A stretch of 64,000 nucleotides of DNA from SSF14 sp046331245 (GTDB lineage Bacteria > Actinomycetota > Acidimicrobiia > Acidimicrobiales > Microtrichaceae), in assembly GCA_046331245.1 (NCBI GenBank), contig JAXLRH010000003.1, positions 248,001 to 312,000 of the forward strand. The letters are read 5' to 3'. Below, piece after piece: positions 25,801 to 33,318 of this stretch; within the stretch, counting starts at the first letter, position 1, and each line of letters opens with the position of its first letter. The position numbers and the translations under genes are program-made. The notes beneath the pieces are model-generated. The model did not search any database, had not been told where the DNA came from, and was given only the letters and a program-made list of their open reading frames with translations.

Positions 25801-27150
25801 ATCCAGGCCGTGGCGCCCGCCCCGATCACGGCCACCGTGTCGTCGGTGCAGGTGCTCGCCGACGCCCGCCACTCGGTGCCCACCAAGATCCACTTCGAGG
25901 TGGACGGTGTGGCGCAGCCGTCGATCTCGTTGCCGTCCGTCGACGACGGGAAGCGCGGCACGGTGCGCACGCTCCGATTCGATCCGGTGACGTTGAGCGG
26001 CACCACCATCCGCCTGGTCGTCGACGAGTACCGCAGCGTCACGACCCCCGACTGGTACACCCACCACCCCGTCACCCTGCCCGTGTCGATCGCCGGGCTC
26101 GGCTCCGACGAGCTCCACACGCTCCTGCACGCCGCGTCACCGGGGCTGGCCGAGTGCCGCAGCGACCTGCTGACCGTGGCCGGCGCTCCCGTTCCGGTCA
26201 CCGCCGGCCCCCTCGACGCGGCGGCGCTGGACGAGGCCGAGCGTGGCGGGCTCGTCGCCTTCCGCCCGTGCGACGCCGCGTCCTCGCTCACGCTGGCGTC
26301 GGGCCGCACCCGGGTGGAGTCGGTCGCCGGCGCCACCACCGGCCTCGACGTCGACCAGCTGGTGCTCGACAGCCTCGGTGCCGTCAGGACGACCGCTCCC
26401 CTCGCTGCGCCGGCGCTCCGCGTGACCAACGAGAGCCCCATCCACTACCGGGTCACGCCCACGACGCCGCAGACCCGGCCGTACTGGCTGATCCTCGGCC
26501 AGTCGAACAACGCCGGCTGGCACCTCAGCGTGGGTGGCAAGGACCTCGGGCCGTCGACGCTGGTCAACGGCTACGCCAACGGGTGGTACATCGACCCGGC
26601 GAAGGTCGGTCGCTCCCCGCGCTTCGAGGTGGAGTGGACCCCGCAGAAGCCCGTGTGGCTGGCGCTCCTGCTGTCGGGCGCCGGCTTCCTCCTCTGCCTC
26701 GTGCTGGCGTTGCGCCCCGCCCGCGCCTCGACCCTGGTGTCCGACCACCCGCTCCATCCCGTCGGGCTGTCGCTGCTCGACGCGTTCGGTCGCACGCCCG
26801 ACGCCGGGCCCATCGTGATCGCGACGCTCCTCGCCGCGGTCGGCACCGCCGTGTTCGTCGGTCCGCTGTGGGCCGTTCCCGCAGTGATCGTGACCGTTGC
26901 AGCGCTCCGCACCGACATCGGCTGGCGGCTGCTCCGGTTCGGAACGGTGGGCGCCCTCGGACTGGTCGCCGCGTACGTCGTCGTCAAGCAGTGGCGCAAC
27001 GACTACCCGCTCGACTTCGACTGGCCGCAGCACTTCGAGGCCGTCCACTCGCTCGGGATGTTCGCCTACGCCCTGCTCGCGATCGAGTGCATGGTGGAGG
27101 TGCTCCGCGCCGGGTGGCGTCGTGAGGCGGGCATCGACGCCGACATCTGA
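22819..27150 (+). CDS. aftD: AftD-like alpha-(1->3)-arabinofuranosyltransferase with two discoidin-type domains
   Basis: A 1443-residue membrane protein matching mycobacterial AftD in length and layout. The first external loop has LGADTKAYLYLDPAKLM with the GT-C acidic residues, and the N-terminal part to about residue 470 carries many membrane segments. The large external region contains two F5/8-type-C (discoidin) domains at about 719-855 and 951-1092, each with the VDGNLSTAWK or FDDDTMTAWQ signature; such domains bind carbohydrate. Two or more membrane segments follow about residue 1277. In mycobacteria AftD adds arabinofuranose branches to arabinogalactan or lipoarabinomannan. By analogy it acts on an arabinan-like envelope glycan here, but whether this organism makes arabinogalactan is not shown. 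The GTG at 22819 follows TACTTT. Confidence 0.85.
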   Translation: MRIPRVPLRRPALARPAVGPIRIGDVLLALVSYVPLLLTHRGKLGADTKAYLYLDPAKLMSKAPYLWDPSVGLGTVTHQNIGYLFPMGPYYWLMAELHVPDWIAQRLWFGSIIFLAGLGVRYLLRTLRWDGPGVTVAAFSYALSPYLLHYIYKHSVILLPFTALPWLVAFTARSLRQPGWRHPALFALVALASGGINATSLLLVLLAPGLWVVHAVFVEKELTFRAAIPPVLRIGLLSALTSLWWVAGLSIQGKFGINVLRFTETYRTVSDASTSAEIGRSLGYWFFYGVDTFGPWFKAAATMTTSLPALALSFAVPIVCVACGLWVRFRYRIFFVAVALVGLVVSVGSHPLDNPSPYGEVFKAFSNTESGLALRSTPRAIPLLALALAAFLGAGVAAASRRFPARRLAFAGGALLMVMANLSPLFTGRMIDPFLERPNDVPEYWKQVGKRLDAGDRATRALEIPGIEFANYRWGASVDPITPGLTDRAYAARELVPYGSNASANLMNAIDTPLQDRSFDPESYASILRMLSVGDLVVRNDLEYERFRTPRPRPLEHWMRETPGLGTASQFGSDAPNVATSTSPLLDDLELSTPDTDPDPHAVSVYPVQDPLPVLRTVPAERPTILSGDGEGVVSAAEAGALDPDHLLVYSGTVSNDRTAMTRLLDEGAQLVVTDTNRKAGRRWGTTKDNDGYTEMADETAPADPSDNRLDLFDGRGTAVQTVAIQSGGVTATASGYGNPLSFTPGDRAVNAVDGNLSTAWKVGAFSDVTGEWLQLELPRTGRPSTLKLVQPSADVNRWITKVRLTFDGRAPMDVELGDASRTDGQTIALGDRSFRTLRITVLETDRGVLGSYKGLSGVGFREATLGDAAPTVEVIRPPVDLLRAVGKRLADTPVQFVFRRRTAPADSGAVDEETRLVRQVDLPAAREAAVRGKFRIDPDAPDDRIDALLGLSGATITSSSGLRGDARSRASKAFDDDTMTAWQSRMSPDAGEWIQAVAPAPITATVSSVQVLADARHSVPTKIHFEVDGVAQPSISLPSVDDGKRGTVRTLRFDPVTLSGTTIRLVVDEYRSVTTPDWYTHHPVTLPVSIAGLGSDELHTLLHAASPGLAECRSDLLTVAGAPVPVTAGPLDAAALDEAERGGLVAFRPCDAASSLTLASGRTRVESVAGATTGLDVDQLVLDSLGAVRTTAPLAAPALRVTNESPIHYRVTPTTPQTRPYWLILGQSNNAGWHLSVGGKDLGPSTLVNGYANGWYIDPAKVGRSPRFEVEWTPQKPVWLALLLSGAGFLLCLVLALRPARASTLVSDHPLHPVGLSLLDAFGRTPDAGPIVIATLLAAVGTAVFVGPLWAVPAVIVTVAALRTDIGWRLLRFGTVGALGLVAAYVVVKQWRNDYPLDFDWPQHFEAVHSLGMFAYALLAIECMVEVLRAGWRREAGIDADI

Positions 27151-27172
27151 CGCCCGGCCGAGACTGCGAGCC

Positions 27173-27958
27173 TCAGATGAGGGGCTTGCGGGCGACGGCC
27201 AGGAGCACGAGCGTGGAGTCGTCGATGTGGTCGGTCGTGAAGAACTCCGCGTCGGTGATGCCGGAGTTGCCGCCGCCCTGCTCGTCGGCCATGAAGCGGT
27301 AGGCGACGCGGCGCCCGGCCGCGTGCAACGCGACGAACCAGCTGCGCGGCAGCTTGTGGCGCAGCCCCAGCGGGTCGAGCGCCAGCAACTTGCGGGCCAT
27401 GGCGCGGCGCTTCTCGAAGTCGGCCTTCACGTGGGGCGTGGCGTCGAGGCCGATCACCTCGACGTCGGCGAAGTAGCGGCCGAGCATCTCGCGCAGGTCG
27501 TCCGGCTCGAACAGGTAGACGTGGTACGGGTTCTCGAAGTCGGCGGGCGCGTTGGGCGTGATGAAGAACGCGGTGCCGTCGGGAGCGAGCACGCGGGCCA
27601 CCTCGCGAGCGTGGAACTGCGGCTCGACGAAGTGCTCGATGAGGTGCGACGAGCACACGTAGTCGAACGAGTCGGACGCCAGCGACAGCGCGCTGCCGTC
27701 GCTGCAAGCGGTCATGAGGCCGATCGAGGCCTTCTCGCGGCGGGCCTCGGCCGCCGTGGTGGCGTCGTAGTCGATGCCCACCAGCACGCGGCCCTCCTGG
27801 GCGAACGTGGCCGTGCCGTCGGCGAGACCGCAGCCGAGGTCGAGGAACCGGCCACCGGCGTCGAGACGATCCCGCACCTCGCGGTAGCCCGCGGCGTGCA
27901 GCGCCAGGAGCGAGTCGGGCGTCTTGCCCTCGATGGGGCGTTCACCGGTGAGTTTCAT
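27173..27958 (-). CDS. class I SAM-dependent methyltransferase
   Basis: A 261-residue cytosolic protein. Motif I is LDLGCGLADG near residues 39-48, followed by GIDYD at the end of strand two, the SFDYVCSSHLIEH motif and FFITPNAP. That is the Methyltransf_11/ubiE-like pattern common in glycan and lipid loci. The substrate-recognition half is not diagnostic. I took the ATG at 27958 because TATGCT precedes it by 9 bases and homology begins there; a longer upstream frame would run through the divergent GT4 gene. Its location between AftD-like and GT4 genes suggests methylation of a sugar or its lipid carrier, which is inference. Confidence 0.85.
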   Translation of the reverse strand: MKLTGERPIEGKTPDSLLALHAAGYREVRDRLDAGGRFLDLGCGLADGTATFAQEGRVLVGIDYDATTAAEARREKASIGLMTACSDGSALSLASDSFDYVCSSHLIEHFVEPQFHAREVARVLAPDGTAFFITPNAPADFENPYHVYLFEPDDLREMLGRYFADVEVIGLDATPHVKADFEKRRAMARKLLALDPLGLRHKLPRSWFVALHAAGRRVAYRFMADEQGGGNSGITDAEFFTTDHIDDSTLVLLAVARKPLI

Positions 27959-27965
27959 GGTTCGG

Positions 27966-27973
27966 TAGCATAG
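27966..27973. promoter_or_regulatory. overlapping divergent -10 elements (TAGCAT forward, TATGCT reverse)
   Basis: TAGCAT at 27966-27971 lies 8 bases before the forward GTG at 27980. TATGCT on the reverse strand at 27968-27973 lies 9 bases before the reverse ATG at 27958. Four base pairs are shared, so the two polymerases should exclude one another. Confidence 0.55.
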
Positions 27974-27979
27974 GCCGCC

Positions 27980-29173
27980 GTGGTTGGACAGCCTGGAGAC
28001 CGATCGAGCGCGCCCGTCGCCTCCCCCGCCACCATCAAGGCCCTCAAGGAGCTCTCCGAGCGCAGCGGCATCCAGCGGGTGCACATGCTGGCCTGGCGCG
28101 ATCTCGACGACGTCGAGGCCGGCGGCTCCGAGGTGCACGCGCACAACATCGCCGCGCTCTGGTCGCAGGCCGGCATCGAGGTGATGCACCGCACGTCGTT
28201 CTCGGCCGGTCGCCCCCAGCACGTGCGCCGCAGCGGGTACGCCGTGGTCCGCAAGGCGGGTCGCTACATGGTGTTCCCCCGGTCGGTGGCCGCCGAGCTT
28301 GCCGGACGCAACGGGCACCGCGACGCGCTGGTCGAGATCTGGAACGGGGTGCCGTTCATGTCGCCCCTCTGGTGCCGTGGCCCCCACGCCGTGTGGCTGC
28401 ACCACGTGCACGGCCCGATGTGGGAGATGTCCCTCCCGCCGGGCCTGGCCCGGCTCGGCCGCATCCTCGAGGAGCGCATCGCGCCGCGCTTCTACCGCAA
28501 CTCCCCGGTCATCACGCTGTCGAACTCGTCACGCGACGAGCTGGTGTCGGAGATGGGCTTCGAGCGCGACCACGTGACGGTCGTGCCGCCCGGGGTCGAC
28601 CAGCGCTACACGCCCGGCACGGTGAAGACGCGGTCGCCGCACGTGCTCGCTGTCGGCCGTCTCGTGCCCGTGAAGGACTTCGCCCGCCTCATCCGCCTCA
28701 TGGCCGTCGTGCACGAGCGCGTGCCCGACGCCTACCTGAGCATCGTCGGCGACGGCTACGAGCGCGAGGACCTCGACGCGTTGATCGAGGAGCTCGGCGC
28801 CCGCGACTACATCCGTCTGCTCGGTCGCCTCGACGACGACGACCTGCTCGACCTCTACCGCTCCGCCTGGGTCGTCGCCTCGACGTCGATCCGCGAGGGC
28901 TGGGGCATGACCGTCACCGAGGCCGCCGCCTGCGGCACGCCGTGCGTCGCCACCCGCATCGCGGGCCATCTCGACGCCACCATCGACGGCGAGGCCGGCA
29001 TCCTCGGCACGACCGACGAGGAGCTGATCGACGGTCTGGTGCGACTGCTCACCGACGCCGATCTGCGCGAGCGCATGTCCAAGGCGGCGATCGCCCGGGC
29101 GGCGGAGCTCACGTGGGAGGCCGCAGCGGTCGCCACGTTCGAGGTGCTCGCCAACTCGGCGATCAAGGCCTGA
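27980..29173 (+). CDS. GT4 family glycosyltransferase
   Basis: A 397-residue GT-B-fold enzyme. The N-terminal domain contains MLAWRDLDDVEAGGSEVHAHN, with the glycine-rich acceptor-side loop. The C-terminal donor domain contains VVPPGVDQRY, VLAVGRLVPVKD and, near residue 305, EGWGMTVTEAAACGTP, the E-x7-E motif of retaining GT4 transferases. It has no membrane segment and should act in the cytosol with a nucleotide-sugar donor on a lipid-linked acceptor. It starts 21 bases from the divergent methyltransferase and runs 10 bases before the hydrolase gene, with which it is probably co-transcribed. The exact sugar is unknown. Confidence 0.87.
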   Translation: MVGQPGDRSSAPVASPATIKALKELSERSGIQRVHMLAWRDLDDVEAGGSEVHAHNIAALWSQAGIEVMHRTSFSAGRPQHVRRSGYAVVRKAGRYMVFPRSVAAELAGRNGHRDALVEIWNGVPFMSPLWCRGPHAVWLHHVHGPMWEMSLPPGLARLGRILEERIAPRFYRNSPVITLSNSSRDELVSEMGFERDHVTVVPPGVDQRYTPGTVKTRSPHVLAVGRLVPVKDFARLIRLMAVVHERVPDAYLSIVGDGYEREDLDALIEELGARDYIRLLGRLDDDDLLDLYRSAWVVASTSIREGWGMTVTEAAACGTPCVATRIAGHLDATIDGEAGILGTTDEELIDGLVRLLTDADLRERMSKAAIARAAELTWEAAAVATFEVLANSAIKA

Positions 29174-29183
29174 CGGGACGACC

Positions 29184-29882
29184 GTGCCCGACGCACCGAT
29201 CCTCCTGCTGCACGGCCTGGCCACGAATGCACAGCGCACGTGGGTGGAGACCGGCTGGGTCGACCTCATCGGCGACTCCGGCCGCGCCGTCCTCGCCCCC
29301 GACCTGCTCGGCCACGGCACGGCGCCCCAGCCCACCGATCCGGCCGCCTACGACGCGTTCGAGCAGTACGTGCTCGACCTGCTGCCGCCCGAGCCCGTCG
29401 ACGCCGTGGGCTTCTCGCTGGGGGCACGGACCCTGCTCGTGATCGCCGCCGCCCACCCCGAGCGGTTCGGTCGCCTCGTGGTCGCCGGCGTCGGGGCCAA
29501 CCTGTTCCGTCACGACGGCTCGTCGGCCGCGCTGGCGGACGCGCTCGCCGGCGACGGCCCCGCTGCGGACGGCGACGACGACGGCCCGCACCCGATGGTG
29601 CACCAGTTCCGTCAGCTCGCCGCGAGCTGCGGTCAGTCGATCGACGCGCTGGTCGCCGTGCTGCGCCGACCGAACCCGCCCCGGCTCGACGAGGAGACGC
29701 TCGCCGCCGTCACGCACCGCACCCTGGTCGTGCTCGGCGATCGTGACTTCGCCGGTCCGGCCGCCCCGCTGGTGGACGCGCTGCCCGACGCCACCTACGT
29801 CGAGCTGCGCAACGTCGACCACTTCGCCACGCCGAAGTCGATGAAGTTCCTCGACGCGGCGTTCTCGCACCTCGACGTCTGA
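29184..29882 (+). CDS. alpha/beta hydrolase
   Basis: A 232-residue protein of the alpha/beta-hydrolase fold. LLLHGLATNAQRTW near the start gives the HG oxyanion-hole motif. The nucleophile elbow is GFSLG (Ser78), the acidic residue is probably in VLGDRDF, and the catalytic histidine in NVDHFATP near residue 213. It has no signal peptide. GTG-type start at 29184, 10 bases after the GT4 stop, indicates an operon. Substrate unknown; esterase or thioesterase activity on an envelope-lipid intermediate would fit the neighbours. Confidence 0.8.
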   Translation: MPDAPILLLHGLATNAQRTWVETGWVDLIGDSGRAVLAPDLLGHGTAPQPTDPAAYDAFEQYVLDLLPPEPVDAVGFSLGARTLLVIAAAHPERFGRLVVAGVGANLFRHDGSSAALADALAGDGPAADGDDDGPHPMVHQFRQLAASCGQSIDALVAVLRRPNPPRLDEETLAAVTHRTLVVLGDRDFAGPAAPLVDALPDATYVELRNVDHFATPKSMKFLDAAFSHLDV

Positions 29883-29988
29883 GCCGGCCTGCCAAGCTCG
29901 TTGGGCAACGAAGTACCTCGTTCGCAGCTGCGCTGGATGGCCTCCGATGGGGACGAGAGAGTTTGGGAATGGACCCTGCCTCCGCGGC

Positions 29989-29994
29989 TACCGT
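29989..29994 (+). promoter_or_regulatory. TACCGT -10 element, leaderless promoter of the lipoprotein gene
   Basis: TACCGT lies 9 bases before the ATG at 30004. Confidence 0.4.
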
Positions 29995-30003
29995 TCGCTG
30001 TCA

Positions 30004-30921
30004 ATGACGAGATTCAGCTACGCCTGCGTCCTTGTTGCAGCAATCGCTTTGTCAGCCTGTAGCGGTGGGTCGGGGGACGAATCGATGTCGGGGACATCGT
30101 CGCCGAAAATGACAACGACAACTGAAGTGCTTTCAGTCCGAGCACGCCCGTGTACCGACGAACTCAGGGCCGCAGCCCAGCAGATCTCTGACTTCGGCAA
30201 GACGCTGATCTCGAGTATCGGCCCAACGGGGGTAAGGCTCAACGGGGCAGATCTCACTGCGGCTCGCGATCGTGTGAATAGAGCGCGTCTGGCGTGCCGC
30301 AGCGCGCTGTCAGAATGCCCGTCTGCTGCGGACGGATTCGCTGGATGGTTGGACTCGCTGCTCGATCGGCTCGGGGACCTCTCGGCCAACCCCGTCGAAG
30401 CGATGGCGTCTGATATTGCAGACACAGGAAGTCCTGCAATTTCCTGCCTCGGCGACGTACTCGTTCCGGCCATCGCACCGCCAACAACCACTACAACCAC
30501 CACAACCATTGCAGTCGCTCCAGAGGAGCACGCAAGGGCAATGCTGCGCGCAGTGAGCCCGATGGCCGATGAGGAGAGGTCTGCCTCCTCGCAGTTCTAT
30601 GCCGCGATGACGATCGTCCTCGACGATCCAAGTCAGTCATATCTCCTAGGTCCGGCAGGCCAGAAGCTGGTGGACGTCTACGCGACTCGAATGTTCGCCT
30701 GGAGCCAGAGCGCCGCCGAGATCGACGCCCTCGGCGAGCCGTACGTGACAGTCTTCGCGGAGATGCGCCACGGCGACGAGATGGCGATCGATGCCGCCAA
30801 GGCCATAGCGGCATGCAGCAGCGGCTGTGACGGCTGGACGCTTTTCGAACGGCTTAGTGACGCGACAACGGCGCGCGGCAAGGCATTGATCAAGCTTGGT
30901 GCGCTGATCGGTACTGGGTAG
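30004..30921 (+). CDS. lipoprotein of unknown function, atypical base composition
   Basis: A 305-residue protein starting MTRFSYACVLVAAIALSACSG, with a lipobox (ALSAC), so it should be lipid-anchored outside the membrane. The mature part is mostly helical, with a Thr-rich tether (PPTTTTTTTTIAVAP) near the middle separating two alpha-helical halves. Cysteines recur (RPCTDE, LACRSALSECPS, ISCLGD, IAACSSGCDG) and may form disulfides. I do not recognise the family. Codons with A or T in the third position are clearly more frequent than in any neighbouring gene, which suggests acquisition by transfer or relaxed selection. An ATG at 29947 in frame is rejected in favour of the one that starts the signal peptide. 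Confidence 0.7.
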   Translation: MTRFSYACVLVAAIALSACSGGSGDESMSGTSSPKMTTTTEVLSVRARPCTDELRAAAQQISDFGKTLISSIGPTGVRLNGADLTAARDRVNRARLACRSALSECPSAADGFAGWLDSLLDRLGDLSANPVEAMASDIADTGSPAISCLGDVLVPAIAPPTTTTTTTTIAVAPEEHARAMLRAVSPMADEERSASSQFYAAMTIVLDDPSQSYLLGPAGQKLVDVYATRMFAWSQSAAEIDALGEPYVTVFAEMRHGDEMAIDAAKAIAACSSGCDGWTLFERLSDATTARGKALIKLGALIGTG

Positions 30922-31046
30922 GGCACCTGCTCTTCGTTGACGGCGAGAGATCTCTGTCGACGCCTTCACCGTGGCGCCCTCGAGCAAAGGTCGGATCCAG
31001 GGGCCCCGATTCCTCACGATCGGCGCCCGCGCACCGACGGGAACTG

Positions 31047-32378
31047 GTGCCGACTCGACTCATCGATCCTCTGACCGGGCTCGCGGACGCCCGCACGGCC
31101 GACTGGGCCTACTCCCTCACCGCCGACGCCGCGACCGAGGTGGACGGCCAGGTGGCCGTCGTGCTGGTCGATCTCCGGGGCCTCCAGCAGGTGAACGACA
31201 TGTTCGGGCGCGCCGACGGCGACCAGGTGATCGTCACGGTCGCCGATCGGCTGCGGGCGGTCGCCGACCCCGACGACGTGGTGCTCCGCATGGCCGGTGA
31301 CGAGTTCGCGCTGCTCCGCGTGCTGCGTCCGACGGACGAGGAGAGCGGGCACCACGACTGGGCGGCGATGGACGAGGTGGAGGATCTGGCGTGCCGCATC
31401 CTCTCGTCGCTGCGGGACCCGTTCGACCTGCGCGGCCACCGCGTCGCCGTCGGAGCGAACGTGGGCGTCGCCGTGGCGGCACCATCGGAGGACCGCGACG
31501 ACGTCCTGCGCCGGGCCGACGTGGCGCTCTACCGGGCGAAGCTCCAGGGCGCCGACCGCTTTGAGGTGTACGAGCAGTCGCTGCACGACCAGGTGTCCCC
31601 CGCGATGCTCGTGGAGTGGATGCAGGACGGGCTGGAACAGGACCAGCTTCGCCTCGTGTACCAGCCGATCCACGCCGTCGACGGCGACTCGGTGGTGGCG
31701 GTCGAGGCGCTGCTGCGGTGGGAGCACCCCACCGACGGCACGCTGCTGCCCGACGTGATCCTGCCCGCACTCGAGGATTCGGGCCTGATCGTCGGCGTCG
31801 GCGCGTGGATCGTCGACGAGGCCTGCCGGCAGGCGCGAGCGTGGAGCGACCGCGGCGACGTGGCGCCGCCCGTGGTGTTCGTCAACGTGTCGCCGCGTCA
31901 GCTGATCGACCCCGGCTTCGTCACGACCCTGGACGAGGCGATCGCCCGCCACGGCATCGAGGCGAACGCCATCTGCCTGGAGCTCGGCTCCCTGAGTCAA
32001 CTCGGCGCCTCGTCGCCGGTGTGGGGCGTGCTGCGGGAGTGCAAGGCGCTCGGCGTGCGGCTCGCGCTCGACAACTTCGGCGACAACGACTCGTCGTACG
32101 GCCTGATCCGTCGTCTGCGGCTCGACTACGTGAAGCTCGGCCGTCAGCTGATGAGCGCGCGGAACGCGACGGTGCACGACGACGCCATCGCCGCCAGCAT
32201 CCTCCTGCTGGCGCGCACCCTCGGGTTCGTCGCCATCGCCGAGGGCATCGAGGACCCGGCCTCGCTCGATCGCGCCCGCTCGCTGGGTTGCGACCTGGCA
32301 CAGGGCTTCTTCCTGGGCATGGCGGAGCCGGGCGACGCCGTGCGGCTCACGTCGGCCGTGCTCAGCGCCGCGAGCTGA
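31047..32378 (+). CDS. GGDEF-EAL cyclic-di-GMP protein with an altered EAL metal ligand
   Basis: A 443-residue cytosolic protein with no sensor or membrane segment. The GGDEF domain (about 1-175) has AGDEF at 83-87 and the upstream VDLRGLQQVNDMFG metal/substrate segment; an Ala in the first motif position is seen in some active cyclases. The EAL domain (about 183-440) has EAL at 220-222, VNVSP, an intact Lys in YVKLG, AEGIE and AQGFF. The canonical DDFG is DNFG (Asn343), so one of two metal-binding aspartates is replaced, which may abolish phosphodiesterase activity and leave a c-di-GMP-binding role. Start is GTG at 31047. The 3' end overlaps the convergent GT2 gene by 17 bases. Confidence 0.88.
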   Translation: MPTRLIDPLTGLADARTADWAYSLTADAATEVDGQVAVVLVDLRGLQQVNDMFGRADGDQVIVTVADRLRAVADPDDVVLRMAGDEFALLRVLRPTDEESGHHDWAAMDEVEDLACRILSSLRDPFDLRGHRVAVGANVGVAVAAPSEDRDDVLRRADVALYRAKLQGADRFEVYEQSLHDQVSPAMLVEWMQDGLEQDQLRLVYQPIHAVDGDSVVAVEALLRWEHPTDGTLLPDVILPALEDSGLIVGVGAWIVDEACRQARAWSDRGDVAPPVVFVNVSPRQLIDPGFVTTLDEAIARHGIEANAICLELGSLSQLGASSPVWGVLRECKALGVRLALDNFGDNDSSYGLIRRLRLDYVKLGRQLMSARNATVHDDAIAASILLLARTLGFVAIAEGIEDPASLDRARSLGCDLAQGFFLGMAEPGDAVRLTSAVLSAAS

Positions 32379-33300
32379 CCTCCGCCGGCGGCGGGCCCGA
32401 GCGACCGAGCAGGAAGTCGCGGATCCCGTACAGCCGCGCCCGCGCGTCGAACACCAACGGCGCCCGCTCCGGGCGCACGACCCCGTGCGTGATCTGGCCG
32501 AGGCTGATGACCGTGCGGATCGCGGCGTGGTACCGGCCCGACATCGCGCGGACGAGGCGCAGCGTGTTGCGCTGCTGCAGGTAGTCGACGAGCGCGACGC
32601 TCGACCCGAGGTTCACGTTCTGCACCCTGGCGCCGCGGACGAGGCCGCACGTCCAGCCGGCGCGGCGGGCCCGCAGCGCGAGGTCCGCCTCCTCGCAGTA
32701 GGCGAAGTAGGACTCGTCGAACAGGCCGATCTCGCGGAGGCAGGCGCGCCGCAACGCCATCAGGGTGCCGTGCGGGTAGTCGGCGGGGTGCCACTCGACC
32801 TCCGGTGACCCGTCCGCCACGACGAGCGGCATGGTGATCCCGCCGAAGTACGGGTCGATGTAGGGCACGTGGCCGTCGCCCACGTCGGCGCATGCCAGCC
32901 CGGCCATGGGCTCGGCCGCTGCCGCGTCGACCAGGCGGGCGGCGCAGTCGGGCTGCATCGAGACGTCGTGGGGGCACAGGAGCACCCAGTCGCTCGCGGT
33001 CTCTGCCTCGCCCTCGCCCTCGGCGAGCCAACGGCGGAGGCCGGCGTTCGCTCCCCCGCTGAACCCGCTGTTGGTCGGGTTCGCGACGATCTCGACGTCG
33101 GGCGCGGCGATCACCTCGGCGAGACGGGCCCGCAGCTCCGGACGCGACGCGTTGTCCACCACGAGGAACCGCCAGGCCGACGTGCCGGCCGGGAGCGCCT
33201 GCGCCCGGAACGCGTCGATCGTGGCGGCGCAGGCATCGGGTTGGTTCCAGTGGACGACGACGACCGTCTGGCGGCGGTCGGTCGGGGCGGGCGCGGACAC
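32362..33300 (-). CDS. GT2 family (rhamnosyltransferase-like) glycosyltransferase
   Basis: A 312-residue protein of the WcaE/rhamnosyltransferase-like GT2 group. It has TVVVVHWNQPDACAATI at the start, FLVVDNASRPELR, NPTNSGFSGGANAGLR, then CPHDVSMQPD in place of a DxD, and YFAYCEEADLALRARRAGW, the ED-type catalytic base region. The HD pair replacing DxD is seen in some members. No membrane segment, so cytosolic. It lies 18 bases downstream of the conservon GTPase on the same strand and could be transcribed with it. Sugar and acceptor unknown. Start GTG at 33300. Confidence 0.85.
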   Translation of the reverse strand: MSAPAPTDRRQTVVVVHWNQPDACAATIDAFRAQALPAGTSAWRFLVVDNASRPELRARLAEVIAAPDVEIVANPTNSGFSGGANAGLRRWLAEGEGEAETASDWVLLCPHDVSMQPDCAARLVDAAAAEPMAGLACADVGDGHVPYIDPYFGGITMPLVVADGSPEVEWHPADYPHGTLMALRRACLREIGLFDESYFAYCEEADLALRARRAGWTCGLVRGARVQNVNLGSSVALVDYLQQRNTLRLVRAMSGRYHAAIRTVISLGQITHGVVRPERAPLVFDARARLYGIRDFLLGRSGPPPAEVSSRR

Positions 33301-33318
33301 GCACCCATGATGGTCGGT

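Noticed and set aside
29898..29911. TCGTTGGGCAACGA as a third copy of the GGGGTTCGTTGTG palindrome family
   Set aside because: The match to the core is only about six bases on each arm, and the flanking G and A runs are missing. It may just be a small hairpin after the hydrolase.
30922..31046. RNA gene in the gap before the GGDEF-EAL gene
   Set aside because: No cloverleaf, anticodon stem or CCA end can be drawn. Nothing else was seen in this gap.
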